A stretch of DNA of 64,000 nt from Puia sp. (GTDB lineage Bacteria > Bacteroidota > Bacteroidia > Chitinophagales > Chitinophagaceae), in the NCBI GenBank assembly GCA_031292515.1, contig JARLGZ010000235.1:124001-188000 (forward strand). Reading direction: 5' to 3'. How positions within the stretch are numbered: the first letter of the stretch is position 1; every line of letters begins with the position of its first letter. The notes beneath the pieces were generated by a model that was not told the origin of the DNA, searched no databases, and saw only the letters and a program-made list of their open reading frames with translations. Positions 25,429 to 34,495 of this stretch are shown here, one piece after another. A program made the position numbers and the translations under genes.

Positions 25429-25659
25429 CTACGGCACCGGATCATACCCGTGTCCTCCCCAGGGATGGCAGCGTGAGATCCTCTTGACTGCCAGCCAGCC
25501 GCCCTTAAAAAGACCATGCTTACGCAGCGCTTCAACAGCATAGTGCGAGCAACTCGGCGTGTAGCGGCACTTCGGACCGAGGATCGGTGAAATGATCCAT
25601 TGGTAGATCTTGATCAGGCCGATAAACGGCAGGCTCAATATGCGCAGAATTCCCTTCAT
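25429..25659 (-). CDS. yidD: Membrane protein insertion efficiency factor YidD
   Basis: A 76-residue Yid[47 protein letters not shown] is the family core, with an amphipathic N-terminal helix ([16 protein letters not shown]). It helps YidC insert proteins into the inner membrane. Its ATG overlaps the rnpA stop by four bases, so the order rpmH-rnpA-yidD is kept as in most bacteria. YidC itself is not adjacent here. Confidence 0.95.
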   Translation of the reverse strand: MKGILRILSLPFIGLIKIYQWIISPILGPKCRYTPSCSHYAVEALRKHGLFKGGWLAVKRISRCHPWGGHGYDPVP

Positions 25660-26210
25660 CGACCCGTCTCCTTTATTAGTCTTTGTAAAGTTAGGCCTAT
25701 CTTTTCGTATACCGTTGCGTAGCCGGGCAGCTCTTTTCCCGTGTAGATGAAGAACAAAGCGACCCGCCGGTCTTTTTCAAGAAGGTCTTTATACAAGGCT
25801 TCTTTCTGGAGACGATAGGCTTCCCGCAACAAGCGCTTAATGCGGTTCCGGTCGACGGCCTTTTTAAAATTCCGGGAGGAGGCGCCAAATCCCGCCTGCA
25901 GCCTCTCCGGTGTCATGGCTTTCATACGTTGAACAGGCCCATTACCATCATATCCGGCAGCGCTTGTCCGGAAGGTTTTCGCAAGGTGATTCGGATCGGC
26001 CCCTTTTTCCAATGGCAGATAGTAGACCCGGAGAGGGTAGAGGGCAAAACTCTTCCCTTCACGGAAAACCCGCTCGATCAGTTTGCGGCTTTTTAACCGC
26101 TCCTTCCTCCCCAATGTAAATGACTGGCCGATGATCCCTGTTTTTACAAATGTAAATAGCCCCGTGAAATACACGGAGCTATCGCAATAAGCTTTTTGAA
26201 ATAGTTCCAC
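25656..26210 (-). CDS. rnpA: Ribonuclease P protein component
   Basis: The protein cofactor of RNase P, which matures tRNA 5' ends. The RNA-binding signature is [13 protein letters not shown], preceded by [31 protein letters not shown] is the usual beginning of Bacteroidota RnpA. The open frame extends upstream to an ATG at 26210, 23 bases after the rpmH stop, giving 184 residues, which is long for RnpA. GTG 26174 and TTG 26114 are alternatives, and a TAnnTTTG match at 26147-26154 hints at an internal promoter. A middle insertion ([19 protein letters not shown]) is also unusual. Confidence 0.9.
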   Translation of the reverse strand: MELFQKAYCDSSVYFTGLFTFVKTGIIGQSFTLGRKERLKSRKLIERVFREGKSFALYPLRVYYLPLEKGADPNHLAKTFRTSAAGYDGNGPVQRMKAMTPERLQAGFGASSRNFKKAVDRNRIKRLLREAYRLQKEALYKDLLEKDRRVALFFIYTGKELPGYATVYEKIGLTLQRLIKETGR

Positions 26211-26233
26211 CCTTTCGGGCCGATGCCATTTGT

Positions 26234-26389
26234 CTATTTCAGCTTCGATTCGTCGGAGATCGTCAGTTTATAACGACCTTTCTTACGACGACTTGCCAAT
26301 ACCTTACGGCCGTTCGCTGTCTGCATACGTTTACGAAAACCGTGAACGGTCTTACGGCGGCGCCTATGTGGTTGAAATGTACGTTTCAT
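26234..26389 (-). CDS. rpmH: 50S ribosomal protein L34
   Basis: A 51-codon gene. Translation gives [20 protein letters not shown] at the start, then [20 protein letters not shown] and a short tail [11 protein letters not shown]. This is the L34 signature: KRTFQP at the start and the GRKVLxxRRxKGR block. L34 is a small basic protein of the large ribosomal subunit. It heads the rpmH-rnpA-yidD cluster, with a likely promoter about 115 bases upstream. Confidence 0.97.
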   Translation of the reverse strand: MKRTFQPHRRRRKTVHGFRKRMQTANGRKVLASRRKKGRYKLTISDESKLK

Positions 26390-26504
26390 TCCTAAAAAAT
26401 TTTTTTGTTACAATCCCGGTTTCCAACAAGTGCCCGCGGAGAAACGGACACCGCGTTCGATCATGACGGCAGGTCACCATACCCGCCGGCTGTGAAAGGG
26501 TCGG

Positions 26505-26512
26505 CAAAGCTA
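26505..26512 (-). promoter_or_regulatory. -7 promoter box (TAGCTTTG) of rpmH-rnpA-yidD
   Basis: TAnnTTTG match on the minus strand with a TTG about 20 bases further upstream as a candidate -33. It predicts a leader of about 110 bases before rpmH. Confidence 0.55.
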
Positions 26513-26554
26513 GAAAAAAATCGCTTCCCGGCCAACTGAAATATGCAGGAACTG

Positions 26555-26593
26555 TAAAAAGAGCCGCCCGATGGGCAAAGAAACACAGCTCTT
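26555..26593 (-). terminator. Terminator after murI
   Basis: On the minus strand an outer AAGAGC/GCTCTT pair encloses an inner GCCC/GGGC hairpin and is followed by a run of T. It separates murI from the rpmH promoter. Confidence 0.6.
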
Positions 26594-26619
26594 ATCCGAT
26601 CTAATTGATTTTCAATTGA

Positions 26620-27444
26620 TTAAAGAAGAACGAATTCGGATTGCAGGGATTTACCATAGAACGTCCGGGCATGATGATCGAAATCCTCCGTCGAATCGGT
26701 CGTAAAAAACCGGCGCTCCCCACCCTTGCTGCATCTGTGTTCCATTTCAGGATGGCGCGCCAGATAGTCCGCCAGGCTATCGGCGACGATTTCCCCCTGG
26801 GAGATCAGTCTGCAGTGCCCGGGGATATATTCCCCGATCTTATCGCGCATCAGCGGATAATGCGTACAGGCCAGCAGGATCGTGTCGATTTCACCGGACT
26901 GGGCGAGCAGACCATCGGTATATTCTTTTACGAAATAGTCTGCGCCGGGTTTGTGATGCTCCCCATTTTCGATCAGGGGTACCCAAAGCGGGCAGGCCTG
27001 CTGGTATACCTCGATATCCGGAAAGGATTTCGCGATCTCTATGGGATAGGAATCCGACTGGACGGTCCCGCGGGTGGCCAGGATCCCCACCTTCCGGGTC
27101 TTTGTATAATCACCGATGATTTCCGCAGTCGGTCTTATCACGCCTAATACACGGTTATCAGGAGCAAGGCGGGGCAGGTCATTCTGCTGAATGGTCCGCA
27201 GGGCTTTGGCGGAAGCCGTGTTACAGGCCAGTATGACCAGGGGACACTTCGCCCGGAAAAACCACTCTACACACTGCAGGGTATAATGATACACCGTCTC
27301 AAAGGACCTGCTCCCGTAAGGTGCACGGGCATTATCGCCCAGATAAATATAATCGTACTGGGGAAGCTTCGAAACGATTTCCTTCAGCACGGTGAGCCCT
27401 CCGTAGCCGGAATCGAATACGCCGATGGGTTGTGAAAAAGACAT
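26620..27444 (-). CDS. murI: Glutamate racemase
   Basis: A 274-residue MurI. The two catalytic cysteines are in LACNTASAKALR and LACTHYPLMR; GVFDSGYGGLTVL at the N-terminus and GDNARAPYG are also family marks. It makes D-glutamate for peptidoglycan in the cytoplasm. The ATG at 27444 follows a TACTTTTG promoter box by five bases, and a terminator follows the gene. It thus has its own unit at the end of the bamA cluster. Confidence 0.97.
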   Translation of the reverse strand: MSFSQPIGVFDSGYGGLTVLKEIVSKLPQYDYIYLGDNARAPYGSRSFETVYHYTLQCVEWFFRAKCPLVILACNTASAKALRTIQQNDLPRLAPDNRVLGVIRPTAEIIGDYTKTRKVGILATRGTVQSDSYPIEIAKSFPDIEVYQQACPLWVPLIENGEHHKPGADYFVKEYTDGLLAQSGEIDTILLACTHYPLMRDKIGEYIPGHCRLISQGEIVADSLADYLARHPEMEHRCSKGGERRFFTTDSTEDFDHHARTFYGKSLQSEFVLL

Positions 27445-27448
27445 AGCG

Positions 27449-27456
27449 CAAAAGTA
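27449..27456 (-). promoter_or_regulatory. -7 promoter box (TACTTTTG) of murI
   Basis: TAnnTTTG match on the minus strand, four bases before the murI ATG at 27444, again predicting a leaderless mRNA. Confidence 0.6.
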
Positions 27457-27460
27457 AACT

Positions 27461-27494
27461 AAAATAAAAACGCCAGGCTAGGTCACCTGACGTT
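27461..27494 (-). terminator. Terminator of the bamA-skp cluster
   Basis: Minus-strand stem AACGTCAGG/CCTGGCGTT (one G-T pair) with an 8-base loop, followed by TTTTATTTT, between the second OmpH gene and murI. Confidence 0.75.
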
Positions 27495-27520
27495 TCTTAT
27501 TGTACAATGAAAATTGGCTG

Positions 27521-28039
27521 CTATTTGATGCCGAGCTTCTTCTTCACCAGCGGCAGGATATCCTCCGCGGGAGGCGAAACCAGCAAGGTCTCTTTGGCCA
27601 GGATATATGCATACCCGTTTTCCTTGGCTACAGCCTGTACGGCATCCAGGGCTTTTTTCTGGATAGGAGCCAGCAATTCCTGCTGCTTCTGCTCGTTCAT
27701 CTGCTGAGCCTGCTGCTGCCAGCTCTGTAACTTCACGCGAATTTCGAGGAGGCTTCTTCTCTTCAATTCGAGCTGGGCTTTGGTATATTTTGCGGTATCC
27801 TTCGAATTCAACATGCTGTCCTGCTCCATATACTCTCTCCCCATATCGTCATACTGCTGACGTAATGCATTTTGAAAATCCGTCATCGAGCTATCGAATT
27901 TCTTGGTTTCCGGCATTGCGCGGAGAAGCTCTTCCTGGCTGATATAGCCAATTTTTGATTGGGCCTGCGATTGATTGGCTGCTACTACCAGCCCCATAAC
28001 CATTGCGACAATGGTGACAATCTTTTTCGTTTGTTTCAT
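27521..28039 (-). CDS. OmpH/Skp-family periplasmic chaperone (second copy)
   Basis: A 172-residue exported protein. A signal peptide (about 1-27, ending SQAQS) precedes the Skp pattern: KIGYISQEELLRAMPETKKFDSSM, a long charged helical hairpin (about 45-135), then IQKKALDAVQAVAKENGYAYILAKE. Skp trimers hold unfolded outer-membrane proteins for BamA. It follows another Skp and bamA on the same strand, the standard Bacteroidota order, and is followed by a terminator. Confidence 0.93.
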   Translation of the reverse strand: MKQTKKIVTIVAMVMGLVVAANQSQAQSKIGYISQEELLRAMPETKKFDSSMTDFQNALRQQYDDMGREYMEQDSMLNSKDTAKYTKAQLELKRRSLLEIRVKLQSWQQQAQQMNEQKQQELLAPIQKKALDAVQAVAKENGYAYILAKETLLVSPPAEDILPLVKKKLGIK

Positions 28040-28194
28040 GTTTGTTTGTTTAATGACTCCATGAAACTTCCAAAGGCCGTTTCATTTCGTTTTTAGCTGT
28101 TTTTGTTTTATTAAATAGTGAAACTTCTTAATTTGTTAATTACTGGTTATTTTGGTTGTTTTTCGCAGGATTTGTTGCTTTTTCCCGCCTGTTC

Positions 28195-28722
28195 TTATTT
28201 AATTCCTAATTCTTTTAATACATCTTCGCTTTTATCAAGCTTGGGATCGGCAAAGATAACGGTAATTCCCTCACTTTTGTCCAAAATAAAGTCATACATT
28301 CTGTTAACCGCCAGTTTCTGAATGGCATTGTATACCTTATCCTGTATGGGCTTAACCAATTCCTGCCTCTTCTTAAACAGGTCTCCCTGAAAACCGAATC
28401 TTTTGCGCTGCAGGTCGCGTACCTCCTTCTCCTTATTGAACAATTCATCCTGCCGCTTCTTTTTCAGGTCTTCGCTCAGCATGACCTGCTCGGCATCATA
28501 ATCCTTATACATTTTGTCCAGTACCGCCTGTTTATCGTCGATCTCTTTTTGCCACTGTTCACTGATCAGGTCCAGCTTTTTCTGGGCATCCTTGTAATCG
28601 GGGAGGCGATCTAGGATATATTTTGTGTCTACGACCGCATACAACTGCTGCGCTCTCCCGGTCAGGGCCGTCGCCACCAGCAGACCGGCGGCAAGGAATA
28701 TTTTCTTCATCCTCTCCATCAT
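28195..28722 (-). CDS. OmpH/Skp-family periplasmic chaperone (first copy)
   Basis: A 175-residue exported chaperone. The signal peptide is best read from the internal ATG (MKKIFLAAGLLVATALTGRAQQ, at 28710). Then come AVVDTKYILDRLPDYKDAQKKLD, a charged coiled arm (about 50-120) and IQDKVYNAIQKLAVNRMYDFILDKSEG. It lies 28 bases after bamA on the same strand and likely delivers outer-membrane proteins to it. It is a diverged tandem paralogue of the next gene. Confidence 0.93.
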   Translation of the reverse strand: MMERMKKIFLAAGLLVATALTGRAQQLYAVVDTKYILDRLPDYKDAQKKLDLISEQWQKEIDDKQAVLDKMYKDYDAEQVMLSEDLKKKRQDELFNKEKEVRDLQRKRFGFQGDLFKKRQELVKPIQDKVYNAIQKLAVNRMYDFILDKSEGITVIFADPKLDKSEDVLKELGIK

Positions 28723-28750
28723 GTAAAATTTTGAGACTGAAAATTACTCA

Positions 28751-31483
28751 TTATTCCGGTTCGAAACCCAACATAAAGGTAAACCGGGTTGCATCTCTGA
28801 GCGATCCGTTCTGGATCCTGTCCAGGCCAACCCCATAGTCGAAGCCCAGCAACCCGAACATCGGCAGGAAGAATCGCATCCCCACCCCTACGCTGCGACG
28901 CAGGCGGAAGGGGTTGTAGTCCGTATAGTCATACCATCCGTTGGCTGCTTCGAAGAAGGTCTCGCCATAGATGGTGCTGGCTGAGCTCGTAGCAAATGGA
29001 TAGCGTAACTCCAGGGTATATTTGTTGAAAATGGTAAAGAACTGGCTGGCCTGCTGCTGATCGGGATTTACTTTCGGATCCGAATTCTGGTAGACCGGGT
29101 AGCCGCGCTGGGAGATGATATCGTATCCCAGCAGGCCAAAATTGTTCGTCAGACCCGCATCCCCCAACTGAAAACGTTCGAAAGGGGAGAAATCGAGCTT
29201 GCTGTTATACTTACCCATAAACCCGTATTTCGCAGAGGCCTTCAGCACGAACTGGCGGCTCTTATCGGCGCCCATCTTTTCGCCGATGGGAAGATACCAC
29301 TCACTCGTAAAACGCCATTTATGGAATTCAGGCAACTTGTAGCTGTCGTTTTCCGTGATGCTCGTATTGATCAGGGAATAAGGAGGGGTAAACTGAACAC
29401 TCAGCAGCTGGCTCGAACCGCTCGTCGGATAGATCGGCTGGTCCAGCGAATACCGGCTCAAAGCCAGTTTAAAACTGAAATTCTTGGAAGTACCGTTCCT
29501 GAAATTGGAGGTGAACAGCGAGTAATTGTTCAACTCGTACTGGGTATAGTTGATGGAATAGGTCAGGGTGAAGTAGTCGTCCGGCCATTTCAGGCGTGTC
29601 CCCAAAGCGACCGTCGCTCCAAAATTCTTGAGGGAGTTGGTATCGCTGAAGGAGTAGGTATTTGAACCGCGATTATAGCCGCCGGTACGAAATACGCTCC
29701 GGTAAAGGCTGACTGTCAATGAATTGTTCTTTTTCCCGCCCAGCCATGGCTCCGTAAACGAGGCGTTGTACGACTGGTAGGCCTTCCCGTTTGACTGAAC
29801 GCGCAGGCTCACTTTTTGTCCGTCACCGCTTGGCAGGGGATCCCAGGCGGACTTATGCAGGATATTTTTGATCGAAAAATTATTAAACGTCACCCCGACA
29901 GTACCCGTCAGACCGATCCCGCCACCCCAACCGGCGGAAAGCTCCAGCTGATCGGCCGATTTCTCTTCCACACCCCAGTTGATGTCGACTGTTCCGTCTT
30001 CCTGGTTGGGAACCGGCTGCGGATTGATTTTCTCCTGGTTGAAAAAGCCCAGGTTGGCAATATCGCGTTGAGACCGGATCAGAGCGGCCCGGCTGAATTT
30101 ATCCCCGGGGATGGTACGCAATTCCCGGCGGATGACATATTCCTTCGTTTTCTCGTTTCCGGAGATGGTCACGTTCTTGATAGTGGCCTGCGGACCTTCC
30201 GTCATCCGGATCTCGAAATCGATCGTGTCGTTATAGACAGCGGTTTCAACCGGGTCCACCCGGAAGAACAAATACCCGTCATCCATATACAGGCCGCTGA
30301 TATCACCGCCTTCCTGGGTCAACTGCTTGCCCAGCTTCTTGTTCAGGATGTCAAGGTTGTAGACGTCCCCTTTCCGGATACCCATGAGCATGGACAAAAG
30401 GGAGTCGGAGTATTTGGTATTGCCCTTCCAGCTTATATTGCCGAAATAATATTTGTGCCCTTCCGCTACTTTAAGATCCACGTTCAGCTGCCCCCTGTTG
30501 TTGTAATACTGCGTATCGGCCAGGATTGCGGCGTCGCGGTACCCCCGAGAATTGTAGTACTCGAGTATATGTTCCTTGTCTTCGTCGAATTTTTTGGGAT
30601 CGAACTTGGCGCCGCTGAATAATTTGAACCGTATGTAGGGGTCGAGGAACTCCTTGGTATTCGTAAACGAGAGAAATCCCCAGTTATTGATATACTGTTG
30701 GAAAGTATAGGGGTTTTTGGTGCCGTAGACGCTTTTGTTCTCGGGTGGATAAAGGGTCAGGCGGCTGAGTTCATGGGTGCCCTTCATTTGCTTTTTGATC
30801 TTCAGCTCCGAAATTGCCTCCGTACCAAAGACATTGATTTGGTTGATCCTGACTTTCGGGCCTTTCAGAATGTTGAAGGTCAGGATCTCGGAATTGGGTT
30901 GCGAGGCGTCCTTGGTTTCCCCGATCCGGGTGGTCACAGCCTGGTAGCCTTTTTCGGAATAATATTTTTTGATGGCTTCAATGGTGCTCCGCTTCATATT
31001 CTCCGTCACAATCCTTCCCTTTACGAGCCCGCTCTTGGTTGCCAGGTCGTCTCCATCCGATTTTTTGACACCCCTAAAATAGTAATTCGATAGCCTCGGT
31101 CTCTCTGACACATTGATTTCCAGATAGATATTGGTGCCGACGACTTTTGTAAAATAAATCGAGATATCGGAGAAGAGGGCCTGCTTCCAGAGATTATTGA
31201 TCGCCCTGCTGAAATTATCCCCCCCGGGGATAATCACTTTATCACCGATAGTAAGACCCGAAATGGAGATCAGAAGGGATTCATCCAGGTATTTGATACC
31301 GCTCACCTTGATGCCGGCTATGATGTATTCTCTGGGAGTTTTGGAATCTGCTAAAGCCATTAATTCTGGATCGACGGAAAGGCCTGGACGGGAAGTATCT
31401 GATACCTGGGCGTTTGCAGTAGTTATGTTAAGTAAGCAGTAAGTTATTAGTAAAAAAACACAAATCAGTGATCTTCGTTGCAT
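28751..31483 (-). CDS. bamA: Outer membrane protein assembly factor BamA
   Basis: A 910-residue Omp85 protein. A signal peptide (about 1-26) is followed by five POTRA-like repeats (about 50-470, for example IKVSGIKYLDESLLISISGL and VTISGNEKTKEYVIRRELRT). The C-terminal beta-barrel (about 500-910) is rich in alternating aromatic strands and ends FTFMLGFEPE. It inserts beta-barrel proteins into the outer membrane. Neighbours are uppS upstream and two skp genes downstream, the conserved Bacteroidota cluster. The final residue is not the usual aromatic one. Confidence 0.96.
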   Translation of the reverse strand: MQRRSLICVFLLITYCLLNITTANAQVSDTSRPGLSVDPELMALADSKTPREYIIAGIKVSGIKYLDESLLISISGLTIGDKVIIPGGDNFSRAINNLWKQALFSDISIYFTKVVGTNIYLEINVSERPRLSNYYFRGVKKSDGDDLATKSGLVKGRIVTENMKRSTIEAIKKYYSEKGYQAVTTRIGETKDASQPNSEILTFNILKGPKVRINQINVFGTEAISELKIKKQMKGTHELSRLTLYPPENKSVYGTKNPYTFQQYINNWGFLSFTNTKEFLDPYIRFKLFSGAKFDPKKFDEDKEHILEYYNSRGYRDAAILADTQYYNNRGQLNVDLKVAEGHKYYFGNISWKGNTKYSDSLLSMLMGIRKGDVYNLDILNKKLGKQLTQEGGDISGLYMDDGYLFFRVDPVETAVYNDTIDFEIRMTEGPQATIKNVTISGNEKTKEYVIRRELRTIPGDKFSRAALIRSQRDIANLGFFNQEKINPQPVPNQEDGTVDINWGVEEKSADQLELSAGWGGGIGLTGTVGVTFNNFSIKNILHKSAWDPLPSGDGQKVSLRVQSNGKAYQSYNASFTEPWLGGKKNNSLTVSLYRSVFRTGGYNRGSNTYSFSDTNSLKNFGATVALGTRLKWPDDYFTLTYSINYTQYELNNYSLFTSNFRNGTSKNFSFKLALSRYSLDQPIYPTSGSSQLLSVQFTPPYSLINTSITENDSYKLPEFHKWRFTSEWYLPIGEKMGADKSRQFVLKASAKYGFMGKYNSKLDFSPFERFQLGDAGLTNNFGLLGYDIISQRGYPVYQNSDPKVNPDQQQASQFFTIFNKYTLELRYPFATSSASTIYGETFFEAANGWYDYTDYNPFRLRRSVGVGMRFFLPMFGLLGFDYGVGLDRIQNGSLRDATRFTFMLGFEPE

Positions 31484-31500
31484 CCAGTCGGTTTTTTAAG

Positions 31501-31541
31501 TGCCGGAAATGCGCTTTAAAGAATTTAGCGCATTTCCGGCA
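31501..31541. repeat. Perfect 15-bp inverted repeat between uppS and bamA
   Basis: Arms at 31501-31515 and 31527-31541 (TGCCGGAAATGCGCT and its exact complement) with an 11-base AT-rich loop. A second small hairpin CCGCC/GGCGG lies near 31569-31581. There is no T run on either side, so it is more likely an mRNA-processing or protein-binding element than an intrinsic terminator. Confidence 0.6.
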
Positions 31542-31760
31542 TAAGCGCTAATTTCTGTCCTTGGACTACCGCCTTCGGCGGCTTTGGGCGGCAAATTAAG
31601 GGGATTTATGAAAAGTCTTTGTTAAAAAGTAGCAATACACAAGGCTTTTATCGACTCATTGACAACGAATTTGGTTTCTGATCGTTATGCGGCCCGTTTA
31701 AATCCTTTTTGCGGGCGGCCATATTTTTCACTGGTAAAATTTTCGTTATTTGTTTGTCGC

Positions 31761-32531
31761 TCATAAGGAAAATTTCGTCAAAGCCTCTGGCTTTACCTGG
31801 GCGCTGGTCTTCCCAAAGCGTCTTTCCCTGCCCTGGTAGTCCAGGATGGCTTCATACAGATTCGCCCTGCGGAAATCAGGCCACCGTACATTCGTAAAAT
31901 ACAATTCCGCATAGGCCAGCTGATAAAGCAGAAAATTGCTGATACGGTATTCTCCGCTGGTCCGGATCATCAGTTCCGGGTCAGGGAACCCATGCGTCGA
32001 CAGGTATTGCGGCAAAGTCCCCTGGTCTATCGAATCGGGCTCCAGTTTGCCTGCTTTTACATCCCCTGCAATCTTTTTTATGGCGTCGGTCAGCTCCCAC
32101 CGGCTACTGTAACTCAAGGCCATGACCAGGTTCAAACCCGTATTGGTAGCCGTCATTTCCAGCGCCTCTTTCAATTCCGTCTTTGCATAGTCAGGTAGCA
32201 TTTCCATATCCCCGATCACACGAAGCCTGATATTGTTCCGGTTCAGCGTCTCGACCTCTTTGCGGATAGTCTCTACCAGCAGTTCCATCAGACCCGTTAC
32301 CTCATATTCCGGTCTGTCCCAGTTCTCCGTCGAAAAAGCATACAGGGTCAGATAACCGACACCCAGTTCGGCGCATCCTTCGACGATATCCCTCACACTC
32401 TCCACCCCATGATAGTGTCCATATAGCCTGTCCTGGCCTTTTTCCTGGGCCCACCGTCCATTGCCATCCATGATAATGGCGATATGGCTGGGTAGCCTCT
32501 GCACGTCTATTTTCTCTTTCAGCGACTCCAT
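31761..32531 (-). CDS. uppS: Isoprenyl (undecaprenyl diphosphate) synthase
   Basis: A 256-residue cis-prenyltransferase. HIAIIMDGNGRWAQ holds the catalytic Asp, and the end has MIRTSGEYRISNFLLYQLAYAELYF with the RxSGExRxSNF block. It makes undecaprenyl diphosphate, the lipid carrier for peptidoglycan and O-antigen. I choose ATG 32531: a TACCTTTG box at 32552-32559 overlaps the longer GTG start, so the upstream codons are outside the transcript. It lies upstream of bamA on the same strand. Confidence 0.96.
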   Translation of the reverse strand: MESLKEKIDVQRLPSHIAIIMDGNGRWAQEKGQDRLYGHYHGVESVRDIVEGCAELGVGYLTLYAFSTENWDRPEYEVTGLMELLVETIRKEVETLNRNNIRLRVIGDMEMLPDYAKTELKEALEMTATNTGLNLVMALSYSSRWELTDAIKKIAGDVKAGKLEPDSIDQGTLPQYLSTHGFPDPELMIRTSGEYRISNFLLYQLAYAELYFTNVRWPDFRRANLYEAILDYQGRERRFGKTSAQVKPEALTKFSL

Positions 32532-32551
32532 AGACAATTTTTGCAAGGGCA

Positions 32552-32559
32552 CAAAGGTA
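32552..32559 (-). promoter_or_regulatory. -7 promoter box (TACCTTTG) of uppS
   Basis: TAnnTTTG match on the minus strand, 20 bases before the ATG at 32531. It overlaps a GTG that a simple gene finder would pick. Confidence 0.55.
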
Positions 32560-32621
32560 TAAAATTTCTGCCGGAAGACCCTGAAAATATTGTCACTAAA
32601 GGATTTGGGCCGGCAGAGCGA

Positions 32622-33482
32622 TCACTTGGCGGTGGGGCATCGATAGGTTGACAGGTTGAAGGAGACCATGAACTGGGCGATCACATAAGAGTCTTTCTGA
32701 CCGGCATATCCCCGCTGCCGGCCTTTCGTGCCGATATCGGTGCCGGTCGGGGTAACCTCATAGGAACGATCCTGCATCAGGTACCAGAGTGTCGGAGAGC
32801 CGTTTGGCAAAGTATGCGGTTGAGCATCCGGGGCGTAGGTCTTGCTCACGTCATCGATATAATCCGTAGTGGTAAAGCGGTACACGACCTCGAACCCGAT
32901 ATTCGTCCGGGCATTCAGACTGTATTTGAACCCTACTCCCAGGGGGAAGCAGGCCGCCATAGTCCCATAGGGTTTCCTGCCCGGATAAGCGGCAGATCCC
33001 TGCCCCTCCGTTCCCAGCGGTCGCAGATAGACCTTCTGTCCCTGGTAGTAAGCATACGGGTTATAGCTGAAAGCGCCGATACCAAAAGTAACATAAGGTG
33101 TAAAGGGAAAGTTCCAGCTCCCGGGAATGTATTTGTAAAAGTTGAAATCCCCCATGACAGCAAACTCCCAGATATTCGTATTGAAGCTGAGATTTCTCTC
33201 CAGATCAAACTGATTCTTCTTGTTATAAACATCCGAATAGCCGAGTTGGCAAAACTGACCGCTGACCCTCAAAGCCACATAATTCCCGAATTGCTTCCTG
33301 AAAAATATCCCCAGGGCGGGTTTTGGGCGGTTGAGATGCGCGTCCGGATTCAGATCGCCGAAGTAGTGCGCGGCTCCGGCTGAAATGCCGAACTCTCCCT
33401 CCTGGACAATCGCCTGCTCCTGTGCATGAAGTCTCAGCGCGAAACATATGGTTAGAAGACCGGAAAAAAATAACTTCTGCAT
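32622..33482 (-). CDS. DUF6089-family outer membrane beta-barrel protein
   Basis: A 286-residue exported protein. Residues 1-20 are a signal peptide (LFFSGLLTICFALRLHAQ). The rest has alternating beta strands with Gly/Tyr/Phe (EFGISAGAAHYFGDLNP, KPALGIFFRKQFGNYVALRVSG, TPYVTFGIGAFSYNPYA, PLGVGFKYSLNARTNIGFEVVYRF). This fits DUF6089, a Bacteroidota family nearly always found between nadK and uppS, as here. The role is unknown, presumably structural in the outer membrane. Confidence 0.9.
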   Translation of the reverse strand: MQKLFFSGLLTICFALRLHAQEQAIVQEGEFGISAGAAHYFGDLNPDAHLNRPKPALGIFFRKQFGNYVALRVSGQFCQLGYSDVYNKKNQFDLERNLSFNTNIWEFAVMGDFNFYKYIPGSWNFPFTPYVTFGIGAFSYNPYAYYQGQKVYLRPLGTEGQGSAAYPGRKPYGTMAACFPLGVGFKYSLNARTNIGFEVVYRFTTTDYIDDVSKTYAPDAQPHTLPNGSPTLWYLMQDRSYEVTPTGTDIGTKGRQRGYAGQKDSYVIAQFMVSFNLSTYRCPTAK

Positions 33483-33610
33483 ACCCGCAATTTATTGTTA
33501 TTCCCCGTTGGAGAAACGAAAATCGGTAACTTTTCTTTTATCCGGATGTTAATTCCGGCATTATCAGGATGTTAATGAGGGCCGGAGCCGGTCTGCCGGT
33601 ACCCGCCCCA

Positions 33611-34489
33611 TTAATTCCTCGTGTCGAGTCCCCAGGACAACTTACTCCGTAGAGTCTGCAGGAAATTATTCTCATTCAAACGGATCAGGCTGAGCGTAAA
33701 AGCCTCACTCCGGACAGCCAGTTGAACTTGTTTGTCGACGATCTCCTTGCGGGAATCCAGCACACAGATAAAACTGTCCGCGCGCCCCTCTACTTCAAAC
33801 GAAATAATATTGTTGTCCGGAACCACGATCGGGCGGACGTTCAGGTTATGGGGAGCCACCGGCGTGATCACGAAACTGGCCGATTCGGGGAAGACCACGG
33901 GTCCCCCGCAGCTCAACGAATAGCCGGTCGAGCCCGTTGGTGTGGAAACGATTAATCCGTCCGACCAATACGTATTGAGGAATTCACCATTCAGATAGGT
34001 ATGGATCTTGATCATCGGCGAAGTATCGGTCTTATGAATGGCAAATTCATTGAGTCCGTAGGGTACATCGCCGAACAGGGGTTTGTTCGCGTCAAGATGG
34101 ATGAGAGACCGCTGGTCGACGACAAAGGTCCGGTTCACCAGACAGGTCACTGCCGTCGTCAACTCCTCCTTGCCCACGCTGGCCAAAAAACCCAACCTGC
34201 CGAAATTGATTCCCAATACGGGAATGTTCTTGTCTCTTACCAATGAGACCGTGTCCAGCAAGGTTCCGTCGCCCCCCAGACTGATCAGGAAGTCGATCGA
34301 ACTGTCCAGGTCGGCCGATTCACGGAAAACGGATACATTGGAAGGAAGCACAAACGAAGACCCGATCTTCTCGAGAAAAGGCTGATGGATGACCGGCTGC
34401 ACATGCTGACGGATCAATTCATCAAATAATCGCTGCACCCCGCTCTGCTGGTCATAATCCATGATCCGGCTGTATATTGCTACTTTCAT
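33611..34489 (-). CDS. nadK: NAD kinase
   Basis: A 292-residue NAD kinase. SLGGDGTLLDTV holds the GGDGT motif with the catalytic Asp, and STPTGSTGYSLSCGGPVVFP is the NAD-binding glycine-rich block. It phosphorylates NAD to NADP in the cytoplasm. It is upstream of the DUF6089 gene on the same strand, as in most Bacteroidota. A repeat-rich spacer separates it from the Omp85-like gene further upstream. Confidence 0.96.
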   Translation of the reverse strand: MKVAIYSRIMDYDQQSGVQRLFDELIRQHVQPVIHQPFLEKIGSSFVLPSNVSVFRESADLDSSIDFLISLGGDGTLLDTVSLVRDKNIPVLGINFGRLGFLASVGKEELTTAVTCLVNRTFVVDQRSLIHLDANKPLFGDVPYGLNEFAIHKTDTSPMIKIHTYLNGEFLNTYWSDGLIVSTPTGSTGYSLSCGGPVVFPESASFVITPVAPHNLNVRPIVVPDNNIISFEVEGRADSFICVLDSRKEIVDKQVQLAVRSEAFTLSLIRLNENNFLQTLRSKLSWGLDTRN

Positions 34490-34495
34490 ATTTCA

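Noticed and set aside
26147-26154. Promoter inside rnpA as the main rnpA-yidD promoter
   Set aside because: The box matches, but a start downstream of it (TTG 26114) would remove part of the conserved N-terminus; rpmH-rnpA read-through is the simpler view.
27521-28722. The two OmpH genes as one frameshifted gene
   Set aside because: Each has its own signal peptide, full Skp layout and stop, so they are tandem paralogues.
29816-30622. A 268-codon plus-strand frame opposite bamA
   Set aside because: Antisense shadow caused by codon bias in bamA.
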